Part shown: piece by piece, positions 32,332-44,025 of the stretch
Layout: each line of letters starts with the position of its first letter
Position numbering within the stretch: position 1 is the stretch's first letter
Notes under the pieces: model-generated
What the model was told of the DNA's origin: nothing
Databases searched by the model: none
What the model saw: only the letters and a program-made list of their open reading frames with translations
Position numbers and translations under genes: made by a program
Assembly (NCBI GenBank): GCA_026770025.1
Contig: JAMXDE010000024.1
Location: forward strand, 496,001 to 560,000
Direction of reading: 5' to 3'
DNA: 64,000 nucleotides
DNA from: Craspedostauros australis
Lineage: Eukaryota > Bacillariophyta > Bacillariophyceae > Mastogloiales > Achnanthaceae

Positions 32332-32793
32332 TCACGAGAACTGCGTGAGCTTGTACATGACAACGCCCCACAACGCAATGCTGGAAAGGAAGTAGGTCTT
32401 GAAGGTGAGGACCCAGATCTTGATGAACGGCGGCACGGGCTTATCCTTGAAGTCGCCCTTGCCCACGACGCTGGCCAGCTTGGCATCGGACATGGGCAGC
32501 ACCATGGCCGCCGGCAGACCGTAGTTGGCAATGACGAGGCCGCTGGCGATCATCGTGGCGAGGTAATGCTGCCGCAGCGACGACAGGAAGGTGATGCCCA
32601 TGCTGATGTGTCCCTTCTCGCGCTTGTCGCCGCCGACGTAGACCTTGAGCAAGGCCCAGCCGCCGTAGAAGGCCGACAGCTGCATGGTGAGGCTGTAGAT
32701 GTCCGCGTCGCTGGTGGCGTTGGTCAGCATGTACCAGCCGTAGGCCTGCGATAGCGGCATCAGCGACGTCTTCACGTAGTCCTGGAGGCTCAT
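32332..32793 (-). CDS. Small four-helix membrane protein, unknown function
   Basis: 153 residues from an ATG at 32793, one exon. Hydrophobic segments near residues 27-52 (weak), 75-100, and 120-150 suggest three or four membrane helices. A basic loop GGDKREKGH (about 54-62) and the loop KGDFKDKPVPP (about 112-122) separate them. There is no signal peptide, and I recognise no family or motif. Composition and codon use fit the neighbouring genes, and the frame has no breaks, so I think it is real. It lies between the converging cyclase copies 1 and 2. Whether that placement matters cannot be told. Confidence 0.65.
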   Translation of the reverse strand: MSLQDYVKTSLMPLSQAYGWYMLTNATSDADIYSLTMQLSAFYGGWALLKVYVGGDKREKGHISMGITFLSSLRQHYLATMIASGLVIANYGLPAAMVLPMSDAKLASVVGKGDFKDKPVPPFIKIWVLTFKTYFLSSIALWGVVMYKLTQFS

Positions 32794-33394
32794 GGTCGTC
32801 TTGTCTTGATCTCGTCTTGGTCTTGTTTTATGCAGAATGGAGCAAAAAGAGCGAGAAGATCGCGTCGGCTTGATTCTTGCTGTGGATGTGAACGTGGCTT
32901 CTGCCTTCGCAGGCGTTCGCTTTGCGGCGCGTGTTTTTGATGGCGCGCGGCGGGAGATTTATCCTGACCTGCGTGTGTCTCAAAGAAGCAAAAGGAGACA
33001 AATTCCTTCCTCGCACAACGAAGAGAGGAATTGATCTTCGGTGATCCTCGGCGAAGGAACGCTGGCAAAAGACGCACATCGCTGCCAAGAGCAAAAGCGG
33101 GATGGAGCTGCTGCCCATGGTGATGTCTCCTCTCCATCCGCAAGGGGAGATTGAATCCAACAGGAGGCCGTGCAGGAACCATGGTGCTGCTCCGCGACCA
33201 CGCCGCATGCTCCATGCTCTACCACCTATGCATGTTGTTTGTATAGTATTCTATAATAATAGTTGTTTGCAGTTCTGAGCAGTCATGAAATACCGTCTCT
33301 ATTGGTATTAGTGCGGCCAATGCCTCTTCTCGTCTACGTATGTACTCTCCTGCCCTGTTCTGTTCTGTCCTTTCCTTGCTTGTCTTGTCCTGTC
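32794..33394. other. Intergenic, no supported gene
   Basis: Promoter side of the small membrane protein gene and 3' side of cyclase copy 2. A run TTCTGTTCTGTCCTTTCCTTGC near 33356-33380 is pyrimidine-rich. Short frames on both strands are not convincing. Confidence 0.5.
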
Positions 33395-36300
33395 TCAGGT
33401 CTCCCGATGCTTGGCCATGTATCCCTTGACCACTTCCTCTCCTCTGTTTTCCCATTCCAACCGATTGGCCTTGGCGTAGTTCAGATACTCGTCACTCGAC
33501 ACACCGAACACGCCGCAATCCTCCAGCTTCTTCGCCAGCGGGATGATGTAATTGTCAAAGAACCACAGCTCACCTTGGTACCAAGCGCGGGACGGATCCG
33601 TCTTGGCACGTCCTTCCTTGAAGGCCTCGTAGATCTCGTCGAACAGCTTCTCGTTCCACTTGACGTACACGTGCCAATGCTGCATCGTGTGAGACACATC
33701 GGATGCCTGGATGAGATGCTCGATGACGATGGTGGCCATGCGGTTGACGCTCTCGACGTCGCCTTCCTCCTCTTCCTCATCGTCCTCGTTGCCGTCGTTG
33801 CTGTTGGCAGCGATGCTGCCTTGCGCCTCGCTGCGCCGTCTGCCCTCGTTGTTCTTCCCGCTGAATGCCTTCTCCCAACGTGCCTTGCGCAGATTGTTCA
33901 GCTCCTTGTCGATGATATCGGTCGCCATCACCGAGTTCACCAGCAGCTGACGGAAGCGATCCAGCTCCTCCTGATTCGAATAGATGCATGCTCGGAAGTC
34001 CGCGTAACGTCGTTCCATGAGCAGATTCCAGGCCAGGTCCAGCGAGTGCTGTTCGGCCACACTCTTGCCGCGGTACTTCTTAGCGAGGCGAGATTGCTCC
34101 TTGCCCAGCTGCACATTTGGAACTCCGGAGTGATCGACGTCGTGAATCAGCGCGGCCAGGATGCAAGCGAACTGGGTGACGGGATCGGATGTGATACCGT
34201 ACGTGAAGCGATGCATCGCAAGCGTGTTGGGCTGCTCGTCCTTGTAGGACATGCCGGTGTTGTCGACGTGGGTGGCAGTCACAATGCGGCTCATCAGCTT
34301 GGTTGTGGACTGCACAACGTGACTGGCGTGCGAGAAGTTGTGGAATGGGTTGTCGCGGTACATCGATGCGATGTTCTTCACAAAGTCGCGGAGCTGCGCA
34401 ATGACCTTGGGGTCAACCTCGATGGTGGCTGGATCCTGCTTGTACTGCGCAGCTGCTTGTGGCAGTGCGATAACCTCCTGCACCTCGTCCAGCACGATCT
34501 CTCCTGGTCTGCGATTGATGCTGAGCGCTGCGACGCGCGCCTTGGCCATCAACGGATCAGCGCCCGATTCTCTCATGGCGAGAATCTTCTGGAGCATGTT
34601 CTTGAGCACATCGACGTTCCACTGCACCTCGAGCTGCGTGATGTTCTTCTTTTCGTAGATCTGGTGCATCCTGCTTGGATCCTGGAGGTTGGCGGTGTTC
34701 TCCTCCATGTCGTCCAGGTTGAGCTCTCCGAAGTTCATCTGGGCGATCTCCGCCTTGCGTTGCTCCTCCAGCTCGATGGGGTTCTGCGTGGTTTCGGCAG
34801 TGCCGTCGTTGCTGTTGATGGACTTGAATCGGCGGTAGCTGGTGCGCTTCTCGTTGGGGTCGTCGGCGCCGGGCGATTCGCCCAGCAGGTTCTTGTCCGT
34901 CTCGTTGCTGGCATTCAGGGTGGCGGTTTCACCTCCGTCGATGCTCAACGAAATCTCCTTCGAAATGACGGAGCCATCGCTGCTTGACAATCCTTCGAAC
35001 AGCAGCCAGTAGGTCTGCATCTCGCCCTTGCCCTTCGCCACGATCTTGTCATCACGTGCAACTATCCAAGACGATCGGTTGGCTGCCGTCAGCTCATCGG
35101 CCGTCGCTTGAGATAGCTGGATCTTGTTGGGGATGGAGGTTTGTTCGAGACGGGCGGCTGTGTTGACGGTGTCACCGAAGAGCTGGAAACGAGACTTGTC
35201 TCCACGCAGCACTCCTCCAGTGACAGGTCCCGAATGCAGACCACATCGCATGGACAAAATTCCAGTGTCCGGGCCGAGCGTCACGGCCAGCTTGTTGACG
35301 ACGTGTCTCATCTTGGACATGCAGTGCTTGCTGAATCGTGCCATGACGATGGCATGATCTGGGTTGGGTTCTGGCAGACCCGTGGCCGCGACGTAGCAAT
35401 CGCCGATGGTTTCGACCTTGAAAACGCCAAGGCGTCTCGCGACACGGTCGAATGTGTTGTAGAGGGTCTCGAGGAGCTCGAACACCTGTGTCGGTTCTCT
35501 CATACTCGACCATGCTGCGTGTGTGCGTTTGTGCAAGTGTTGAAGTGTGAATTGGAGCGAGCGTGTTTGTGAGCGCGAGTCTGAGTGTGAATATCCACAA
35601 CCACAACCACAACCACATCCACATAACGCATTAACACATTAGCACAAATCACATGAACAACCATGCATGGCACCACACTTACCTGTGAAACCAACGATAT
35701 CCGCAAAGAGGACCGTCGCGAATGGGAACAGATCTGCGATGGGCTTGCCGCTGCCGTACTTGCCGCTGCTCTTCGACATGGAGGCGGTGGCGGATGCCAG
35801 GGGATTCTGGAGTGGGGCCGAAGCGATGATGCTGCTCATGCCCTTGTCTTGGAAGACGTTGGTGATGAGGTTTCCGCTGCTGCTGTTGATCTTTTGAGCC
35901 GTCTTTTGGGTGTTGCGCGACGTTGGGCTATCTCCCTGCTTGGAGCTGTTTGGCGGCCGTCTCGCTGCCGCGTCGTTCATGAGGCGGTCGCGGACGTTGG
36001 CCGGGAACAGCGATGTAACGATGGCGTTGGACTGATCGGCAGACTTGATGATCTCCTTTTGTCGTCGTTCGACGAGGATGTCGTAGAGGACGAAGATGAT
36101 GGCGGTGAGGAGGAATGTCGCCACGATCGTGATGGCGTTGATGGTCGGCTGGGTGGTGACGATGGCGTCGTAGAAGTCCTGCGTCGGGTGGACGTGGACA
36201 AAGAAGCCGCAGCCCTGGAAGGTGACGTACGTGTCGTACTCACCCGAGATCCGGATATTCCCATCCGAGGCGCCGCGTCCTTCGACCTCGTCGATTTGAA

Positions 36301-38388
36301 GGCCTTCGCCGATGTAGGTGACCTCCGGACCCTCCACGAGGTACGTGTAGCTCTTGGTGCATGTGCACTCGAGAACGATGTAGACGGGATCGGTGCCCTC
36401 CGGCAGAATGCCCCTCAGGTATCCAATCCACTCGATTTGGCCGCTCAGGGTTCCAACCACCGTCTTGTCGTCAAGGTCCAGCGATCGGAAGATCGGTGCA
36501 CCCACCAGGCTGAGAGCAGCTGGATCGTCGAACATCTCGTTGGCGATGCCTTGGATCGGAGAGACGACCGTTTTCCTGGTTTGCATGACGCGATGGACGG
36601 TCATGTTCGCCAATGGTTCATTGAACATGTTGAAATTGGTGATGTTGCCGTTGAACCAGGTGTCGCCCACGTTGAGGATGGGCGAGAAGAGACCATCCTT
36701 GGTCGGCACGGCATCCACCACCCCGGTGCTCGAGAGATCGTGGATGTACGGAATGATGTCAAGGTTGGCATCCGGGTGGCCGGTGAATTCCAGGTTTTCC
36801 TTGATGGCCTCATCGAGCAACCCCAGAACGAATGCTTCGTATTGCGCCTCGTCGTCCACATGGACTAACGGAGAAAAAGCGATGTTCTTGGTTTCGGTGT
36901 AGTCGATGAGCTGGATGGTGCGGGCTTCGAAGCCGTGCAGGTAGACGAAAGGCCACCTCCGCGGATAGGGCGATGTGTGGTCCAGCTCTTGCGCCGCCTC
37001 CTGCTGGGCTGTTATCTGGAGGCTGATTGTGTCGTACGTTTTCGTGACGAAGTCAGCATGCTGCTTCGACGCCGCGATGGCTGCATTGGCAACATCGGTG
37101 AGCTGTATTCACATTCGTATTCGTATTCATGTTCGTGTTGATACCATGGAGAAGATTGGCAGATTGGCAAAGAGGGAGGGAGAGAGATGGTGGTCGCAGT
37201 TGGAGCGATTGTTGTTTGTTGTTTGTTCGTGATGTTGGTGATGGAGATGTTGCGTTCCGCAAAGCCATGCCAACGTGGTGGGGTGTGGTGGTGCGCGCAA
37301 GCGATGTCGGCCAAGTGTGTGAGCATTTCGGTGATGTCCAGTTTTGATCAAGAGAGCGTAAAGTCATTGTCAACGGTACTGCCTCGACGAGGATGCTGGT
37401 GCGTTTGTCAACGTCTTGGGAAATGTCTTGGTCCCAGTGACAGTCTCCGTCTTTTCTCACGAGAACACCTGCTTCGAGGCGAAAGGCCCGCCTGCTGGCC
37501 TCTCCAGCGCAGTGAAGGTCGCGCGCATTGTCCGCTGCCTGTTGCGTCCCGATGTCAGACACACCGCAGCGCACAGAAGCAAAGCCAAGACAAAACAAGA
37601 TAAGAACTGGAACAAACACCGCATCGCAAACTGCCGCAGATCCAAAGGCAGAAAGCAGGTCGCGAAGCAACCGATGCGATGAATGCGCTTGACGAATGGA
37701 AACTGGAACGTACCGCTCTCTCGTAAGCATGCTGCTCCTTGTTGGCCGTGTCCTGCCACACGAAGAACGCGCTGAGACCTGCTGCCACCATGAGCACCAG
37801 GAAGAAGAGTGCCTTGGAGCACAGGATCCACCTTGTCTCGGACGCCACCAGCTTGCTCGTCCCTGTCCTGCTGCTGCTGGCGCCGCGCCCCTTCGACGAG
37901 GTCTTCTTGGTGTTGCGCTTGCCCCAACCGCCGACGCTGATCTGGTCGTCGATGTGGGACGAGATGGAGTGCCCCGACGGCGCGAAGGCGTGCGACGAGC
38001 CGCTGTGCTCGTGCGTGTCGTGGTCCCCGTCGCTGGTGGCGTCGTCGTCGTGGAAGTCGTCCGCGAGGTTGCTGGCCACGCCGTTCTGGCTGCTGCTGGT
38101 GGAGTCCTCGCGGTGCATCATGCCGTTGGCCTGTTCTTGGAAGCCGCTGTTGTGGTTGTTGCTGCTGCTATTCTTGTTGCTGTGGTTGTTGCTATTCTTG
38201 TTGCTGATCCTGCCGCCTCCGAAGGGTCTGCGCATCTTGGATCCTTGTCGCATGTGGGCGGAAGATCCGGAGCTGGTGCTGGAAAGGAATCCGTCCTCGG
38301 TGGTGGGCGAGGTCATGTCGCTGTTGCTGTTGCTTCCGGTGGTATTTGTGTCGGAGGCAACAGGCATTGCTGCTTCCTTCGCCTTCAT
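33395..38388 (-). CDS. Membrane nucleotide cyclase-phosphodiesterase fusion, copy 2
   Basis: Exons on the minus strand: 38388-37714, 37102-35683 and 35514-33395, giving 1,404 residues. The true ATG is at 38388; the frame runs further up without one. Introns: GTACGT to ACAG (611 bp) and GTAAGTG to GCAG (168 bp), at the same two places as copy 1. The cytosolic tail is Ser/Asn-rich. ETRWILCSK precedes helix 1 (about 192-211), helix 2 is at about 546-570, and the cyclase domain spans the second intron (VGFT-AW). Metal residues of the cyclase (FADIVGF, IGDCY) and of the PDE (HNFSHASH near 1093, HDVDHSG near 1157, QASDVSH) are intact. KVET and FQLFGD are as in copy 1. It is nearly identical to copy 3 across the catalytic core, so these two are the most recent duplicates. 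The PDE has an acidic insert before its last helix block. Confidence 0.9.
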
Positions 38389-40113
38389 GTCCGATCGATG
38401 CTCGTTTTTTGTGGACAATGCAGAGTGCTGGTTGGCGCTGCGTTATTATGCGATCGTTCGGGTTCCGCTGTTTTGTTCCACGGGCTTTTTACCGCTCATA
38501 CTCTGGACTGCTTTGTTGCGTCGCCTTGTTGATGCCGCCAAAATTCGGAGAGGCTGTTGGTGCGCGAGAGATCCAAGCACAAGCGCGCGTGATTCTACCA
38601 GATTCAGCCGATCGCGCTGCGCCGACGCGCGAAGACTACGAACAGAACTGGTAGCTGGTTGGTAATGACACAATTGCAATCTGCCTCCTGGTGGCTGCCA
38701 GCGTTTTCTCGCTTCCGACACGAGATTCAACAGAAAGACCCATCAGAGGACTGTACCATTACATACATACGGGTCCGTACTGTCTCCATGGACCTGTTCG
38801 CCGTCCATCCATGACGGCACATGCATACCACGAGTACCCCTGTAATTGCACGATGCTCGACTACCATGGCTCGACTACCATGGCTCGACCACCGTGTTCG
38901 TCGCTCCACGAACACTTCCGCGAAAAGAAAGGAACCAGCCCCTCCATGCCTGCTTCGTGGATTCCTACTACGCAACGTCTTCGCGAAACCGCTACGGTAG
39001 TTTGTTTCTTCCCAACGGGGCTTTTTGCTCCGCCGATCTCGATGCCTCATTGACATTTCGAAGGGAGAGGTGACCGTTCTTGAGTCGCTCGTGGTGTGGA
39101 GAAGTCGGTCCGGCTGGCACGACTCTGTTCATAACAGAAGGCACGCGGTGTCAACGTAAAGACGTTTTTGCCTCGATGAAGGGCAATCCAACCACTCCCA
39201 CTATGACTATTGATGTTCACAAATATCCAACCTTCAAAGAATAGTCGCTCGTCTCGCGCTCTGGTAACTCAAATAGGATCCCGAACACGATTACGTGACA
39301 GAAACGAGGAACGAAACAGCTGATCGTTCGTAATGATTCTCACGACGGGAGTGGAAAATGGCCGCGCTAGTGTCGACGGCACCCGTCACCCCATCGCTAC
39401 TTTATTCGCCCGTCCAGAAGTAGCGTTTGGTGTGTTCTTCGTGCTGAACGGCGGTATCGACGTCTGGTGCTCGCGCTTTTTATGTCGTCACATACGACAA
39501 GACACACCCATTCCGAACGCAAAGGTGACAATCCGCCCAATGGTCTTGCTTCGAACAACGAACAGAAACAGGCACAGACAAGGAATGCGTGAACAAAGCC
39601 TGTCCGTGACTAGTATCAGCGCAACAACCGGTTGTATCAAAGTGTCTTGTTGCACGGAACTGGAACGAACACCTAGTACCTGGAAAAGGTGACTCGTGAT
39701 GTTGCCGTGACGCTTGTTGGTGCACAGAGAGCAAAAGGCCCTTCGGAGTAGCATTTATTTGCCGCAGCTCCCGGTCTAAAATAGTGTTTATCAAGCGTCT
39801 TCTCTGGATAGCATTGGTCGACTAACCTAGAATCCTCTATCCTGTTTAGCGATATAGTATTGCGCCCAACGAGCTTCTCCATGCATGATGCGTGCGAGTA
39901 CATAGCAAGATCTAGCCGAGACCATGGCAGGGGTTACTCGTTCGGTGTGGGGGGAATACCCGCTCTCTGGATGGATCACAGAGTTCAATCATGCAAGTAT
40001 GATAGTATTACATACCTCGTAGTGACAGAATCGGATGTAGCGTGGACGAGCATGATGGGATCCCTGCGAGCGGATGCTCACGCTTTGCGATACACACTTG
40101 CGTTGTCTGCCAA

Positions 40114-40140
40114 TACTACTACTACTACTACTACTACTAC
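40114..40140 (+). repeat. (ACT)n microsatellite
   Basis: Nine ACT units in the intergenic region between cyclase copy 2 and O-methyltransferase 1. It translates as poly-Thr and makes a spurious ORF look longer. Confidence 0.95.
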
Positions 40141-40367
40141 AATGCGCCTATTCTACTTACCCAGCCAAGATGCTCGCGTAGGACAACCGCGTGCATCACA
40201 AGCTGATAAGGGGCAGCGACTGTCGACCTCATGGTTGGCTCGCACTTTGACTCTTCGTCTGCTGCTTCTCGCCAGAGTATCCGCGCTTGTTTGTGAGCAT
40301 TATACTCTACTTGGCATGAAGTCCGCAGAGCGCATTGCAGTGTTACTCTCGCAGTGGTGGATTAGTA

Positions 40368-40478
40368 TTGCCGCTCCTATTGCTGTTCCTATTGCCATTG
40401 CTATTGCTGTTACTGTTACATCTCTTCGTGGCTACACATCCGTATTCGCGGATGACGGATGACGGATGATGGATGACG
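40368..40478 (+). repeat. Two short tandem repeats: GCTATT-type and GGATGAC
   Basis: From about 40368 to 40415 a six-base unit (CCTATTGCTGTT, CCATTGCTATTGCTG) recurs imperfectly. From about 40453 the seven-base unit GGATGAC recurs three to four times. They lie about 120 bp beyond the stop codon of O-methyltransferase 1. Confidence 0.7.
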
Positions 40479-40598
40479 CATGTTGGCATGGAGCGGATCG
40501 TACCCAGCTTGCCTCGTGTAGTCATATCACCTCGTCACTCGGATCGTCGATTTGGACTACAATGACAGGCGCGAGTGCGGTTCCTCTATCGGGGTGGA

Positions 40599-41909
40599 TC
40601 AAGCCGTGGGGGCTTCCACTTTCCGCTGGAAGTTGGGAAGAGGCACAGCCTCGATCCAATGCAGGATGGACCTGGTCGGATAGAAGTGTTTGACGTCGAA
40701 GCCGCCCTGCGCCATCAGAGCCTTCCATTGGGACGGGGTTCGTTCCTTGGCGTTGAAGGTGGTCATCATGATCATGTCCAGCTTCGTCTTGACAGGAGGC
40801 ACCGGCACCTCGTCGCGTTCCGGAATGTCGGCCTCCCCGATGATCAAGGTGGCATTCTTGCCGCGCATGGCATCGTACAGATTGTCCAGGATCATGAGGC
40901 ACTCCTCGTCGGCCCAGTCATGCAGGATGAATCGCAAGATGTAAGCGTCACCGTCCTGCGCCAACGGCAGCGAACCGGTCTGGAAGAAGTTGCCGCCGAC
41001 CATCTTGACGCGATCGCTGGCGTTGCTGTACTCGGATTGCCACACGGCCTTGGCATTCTCGATCACCTTGGGCTGGTCGAAGAGGACGCCCTTCGTGCTG
41101 GGGTACTCGTCGAGGATCTTGTGCAGCTGGTGGCCCAGCGATCCGGCGATGTCGAGGATGCGCGTGAACTTCTCGAACGGTCCATCCTTGGCCATCGCGA
41201 CGCCGCCGAGACCCTCCAGCGCGAACATGGCGCGGCCGAAGTTCTCTTCCCTATCGGGTCGCTGCTGGTGCATGTACCACATGCCGCCCTTGGATGTGGG
41301 GTAGTCCGGGTTGGCAAAGTCCCACGCGATGGCGTCCTTGCCGTCGGGACCGAAGTGCTTGGGGAAATGCAGCCACGACGAGATGAGGTCTTCGACGCCG
41401 AGGCTGAGGAAGGGACGGGCGCTGTGGGGACCATCGGAACGCAGCGTGGCCGACAGGGCCGTGTTGACGAAGCGCGGCTTCTTGGGGTTTGGAGAGGCCG
41501 GGTCCAGCTTCGTCATGCCGTGAGATGCCAGGGCGTACATGAACCGCTCCACGCGCAGCACGTCGTACTCCGTCTGCATGTGCAAGGCGATCTCCTCCAC
41601 CGTCTTGGGTCCCGTCGCCAGGAAGTCCGGGATGGTGAATTTCTGGCACACGTACGCCATCATGGTCACCTCGAATCGCATCGAGATGTCGAACATGACG
41701 AGCGGCGGCGGCGTGAGGGCGTCGGCCAGGAGGCGCAGCTGGTGCGGCAGCCACACCAGGAAGTTGAACAGGAAGAAGGGTGGCGGTTGCGACCAATCCA
41801 TCAGCAGCGCCTCCTCGCTGTGCTTGCGAGGGAACAGAGCGACAGCGAGGACAGCACCTGCGACGGCGGCCGCGACGAGCAGCAGCTTTGATTTGCTGGC
41901 GGTTGGCAT
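40599..41909 (-). CDS. Membrane-anchored O-methyltransferase (COMT/ASMT family), copy 1
   Basis: 436 residues, one exon, ATG at 41909. Residues 8-26 form a hydrophobic anchor followed by a basic FPRKH, unusual for this normally soluble family. The fold is recognisable by the N-terminal dimerisation helices with KTVEEIALHM (102-111), the S-adenosylmethionine motif ILDIAGSLGH (251-260), GVLFDQPKVI (274-283), GGNFFQTGSLP, and RFILHDWADEE (326-336), where His 330 is the likely catalytic base. ERTPSQW closes the core. The first glycine-rich motif is DIAGSLG where most members have DVGGGxG. The product should be a methylated hydroxyl on a small aromatic or similar molecule; the substrate is unknown. 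It is a close duplicate of the gene at 44026-45333, in the same orientation. Confidence 0.88.
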   Translation of the reverse strand: MPTASKSKLLLVAAAVAGAVLAVALFPRKHSEEALLMDWSQPPPFFLFNFLVWLPHQLRLLADALTPPPLVMFDISMRFEVTMMAYVCQKFTIPDFLATGPKTVEEIALHMQTEYDVLRVERFMYALASHGMTKLDPASPNPKKPRFVNTALSATLRSDGPHSARPFLSLGVEDLISSWLHFPKHFGPDGKDAIAWDFANPDYPTSKGGMWYMHQQRPDREENFGRAMFALEGLGGVAMAKDGPFEKFTRILDIAGSLGHQLHKILDEYPSTKGVLFDQPKVIENAKAVWQSEYSNASDRVKMVGGNFFQTGSLPLAQDGDAYILRFILHDWADEECLMILDNLYDAMRGKNATLIIGEADIPERDEVPVPPVKTKLDMIMMTTFNAKERTPSQWKALMAQGGFDVKHFYPTRSILHWIEAVPLPNFQRKVEAPTA

Positions 41910-44025
41910 AGTGACGGTTCTTGAGATTCGATGTGATGTGGAATTGATGTACTTTACAGCTGCGGCTATTGTATTAGTGTATGTGATTGATGATGGATGA
42001 TGGGTGGTGGGTGGTGGTTGTGGAGATCTTGATGAACGATGGGATAGTCGTGTTGTCGTCTATTAATACTGTCCTATGTGAGAAAGGTCAATCCATGTGA
42101 CGATGGTTGATTTTGTGACACCAGAACAGAACGATGGACAAAACGAATGATCCTCGCACGAAGTCAATCCACATGTCACGCAACACCAATGACGACGTTG
42201 GCAATTCCAACACAAACCAACGACAGCAGGTCGAGGGAGCCTGGGGTTGCCAAGCGTTCATCACAAGCTCACCAACAAACGGAAGAACTTCTTCATCTTT
42301 CCGATTTCCCGCCGTCTCGCGTCATCAGCGATTTGGGCAGCCATCAGCATGTGGCGATCCCATCATGTGCGCCTCGCACACCTCGCACATCGATGAAGCA
42401 GGAGATCACATTGGTATTGTACTACTACGAGTACTGGTACGACTGTGGTCGATAGTTGATGCAAAGAATGAATGAAACCGGCAGCCACAGACCGCGTGCA
42501 ATTCTGTCCTTCGGTCATTGCTCGCTCCAGAGGAGTACGTGTACGATTCGTCCATGGCGACGACGGGGTGCAACTCGAGCTTTCTATCCTTCCGAAGAAT
42601 CGGATCCTCTTGTTGCGTTCTGGGAATCTCTTGGGAGAGAGCAACAATACGTGTGCAATACTGTGCTCAATCTTGTCGCGTTCTGTCTTGCCTGTTTTCC
42701 CCCATCAATCGGCGCCACCATCATCAGTAACATCAACGTTCACGAAACGCAAGGATGCCAATGACACAGACGTGCGCGATGGAACTTTTGGATGACAACT
42801 CGCAAAGAAGATACCATGTGTGGTGGCGGCTGGACCCATCGCACCTGTCGCGTCGCGTCGCGTCACAACATCACCGAATCTTCCTTCGCCGAGATGGGAG
42901 CAATGCTCGTACCACAAGTGCGTCAGATCGATCCATGAAGTGCTTCTGCTTCGCTAAATGTACGTCTCGGGAAGAATAGTCGACACACACAAAGATCCAT
43001 CGGCCATTTCGGGTGTGTTCTGCAAGGTTCGAAGATCGCAAGTGCTATCCGTGCCCGTATCGCACCAACCAAAAGCGAAGTTCCACTCTTGAATGAACAC
43101 GCGTACGACCTATTGAAGCACCATGACCATGTTGTTAACGAATGAGAACGAGTTCGGCCAATAATCTATGGGTCGCGCATTTACGATCAACGCACGAAAA
43201 CTCATCCACGGACAAATCAACGACCTTAGCGCCTTCTTTGTTCGTGGATAGCAGAGTAAGCGCCAAGAGCACATCGGCAGCATTGCGCAACGACCACTGT
43301 CCGCATCCGGCCAACTTCTTCCCTTCCCCTCCGATTGTGGGCATTGGCGCAAGTGCGTACTCCGTAGTTCGTAGTTCGTAGTTCGTGCGTCACCCAACAT
43401 TCGCAGGATCGCTAACACGACAGGCCATTCTGGACAGATGCTATGATCAGAATGGAACGGAGTGCGGTACCGTATGGTACGAATACTTGACTTGCCACTG
43501 GAAACAAGTTGCTTTTCCTTGCTTGCTGCAGAACCTTGCTTGGTTCCTTGCATCAACAAGAGCATGATCCAAGCCTCGTTCATTCCGGGAGCTTACCCTT
43601 GTAGCGGCACTTTCGCCTGATATGTTCGAGAATCATCAACACAAGAAACAGACAAATCCAAACAGATGCAAACAGACACATCAAAATAGTTTCTGGACAG
43701 ACAGACACAATTCAGATTGATCACAAATTGCGCCCAGACGACCAATTCAAATGAACCTGTTTGACGAACGACATCCCTAATTGGATCAAACACTTCGCTT
43801 CCTCCAATCCACACGACAACTACACAAAAGGACGACAGTATCCGAGCGAAACGAAACAACTGCTCCACCAAATGCACCCGTCACCGGACTTTCGACATAT
43901 CGAACTGCGGCTTATTCCTGCACTACTGTTATCACTACAAGTGCTAAGACTACATTTACATTGTGTGGCATTCGAGCCAACCAATTGCCGACTCGTGGCC
44001 AACTGTCTGACCCCCCAAGCAAAAT
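41910..44025. other. Intergenic between the two O-methyltransferases
   Basis: 2.1 kb. Apart from a GTAGTTC heptamer run, I see short overlapping frames only (for example 43110-43583 minus) without motifs. Composition becomes more A/T-rich than in the genes. Confidence 0.5.
43364..43384 (+). repeat. (GTAGTTC)3 tandem repeat
   Basis: Three perfect heptamer copies in intergenic DNA between the O-methyltransferase genes. Confidence 0.9.

Larger units (their letters stand above)
38389..40598. other. Intergenic, no supported gene
   Basis: 2.2 kb upstream of cyclase copy 2 and downstream of O-methyltransferase 1. It holds two simple repeats (listed) and a pair of adjacent CGACTACCATGGCTCGAC-like units at 38858-38893. 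The frame at 39860-40462 has no motif and includes the (ACT)n run. Confidence 0.5.
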
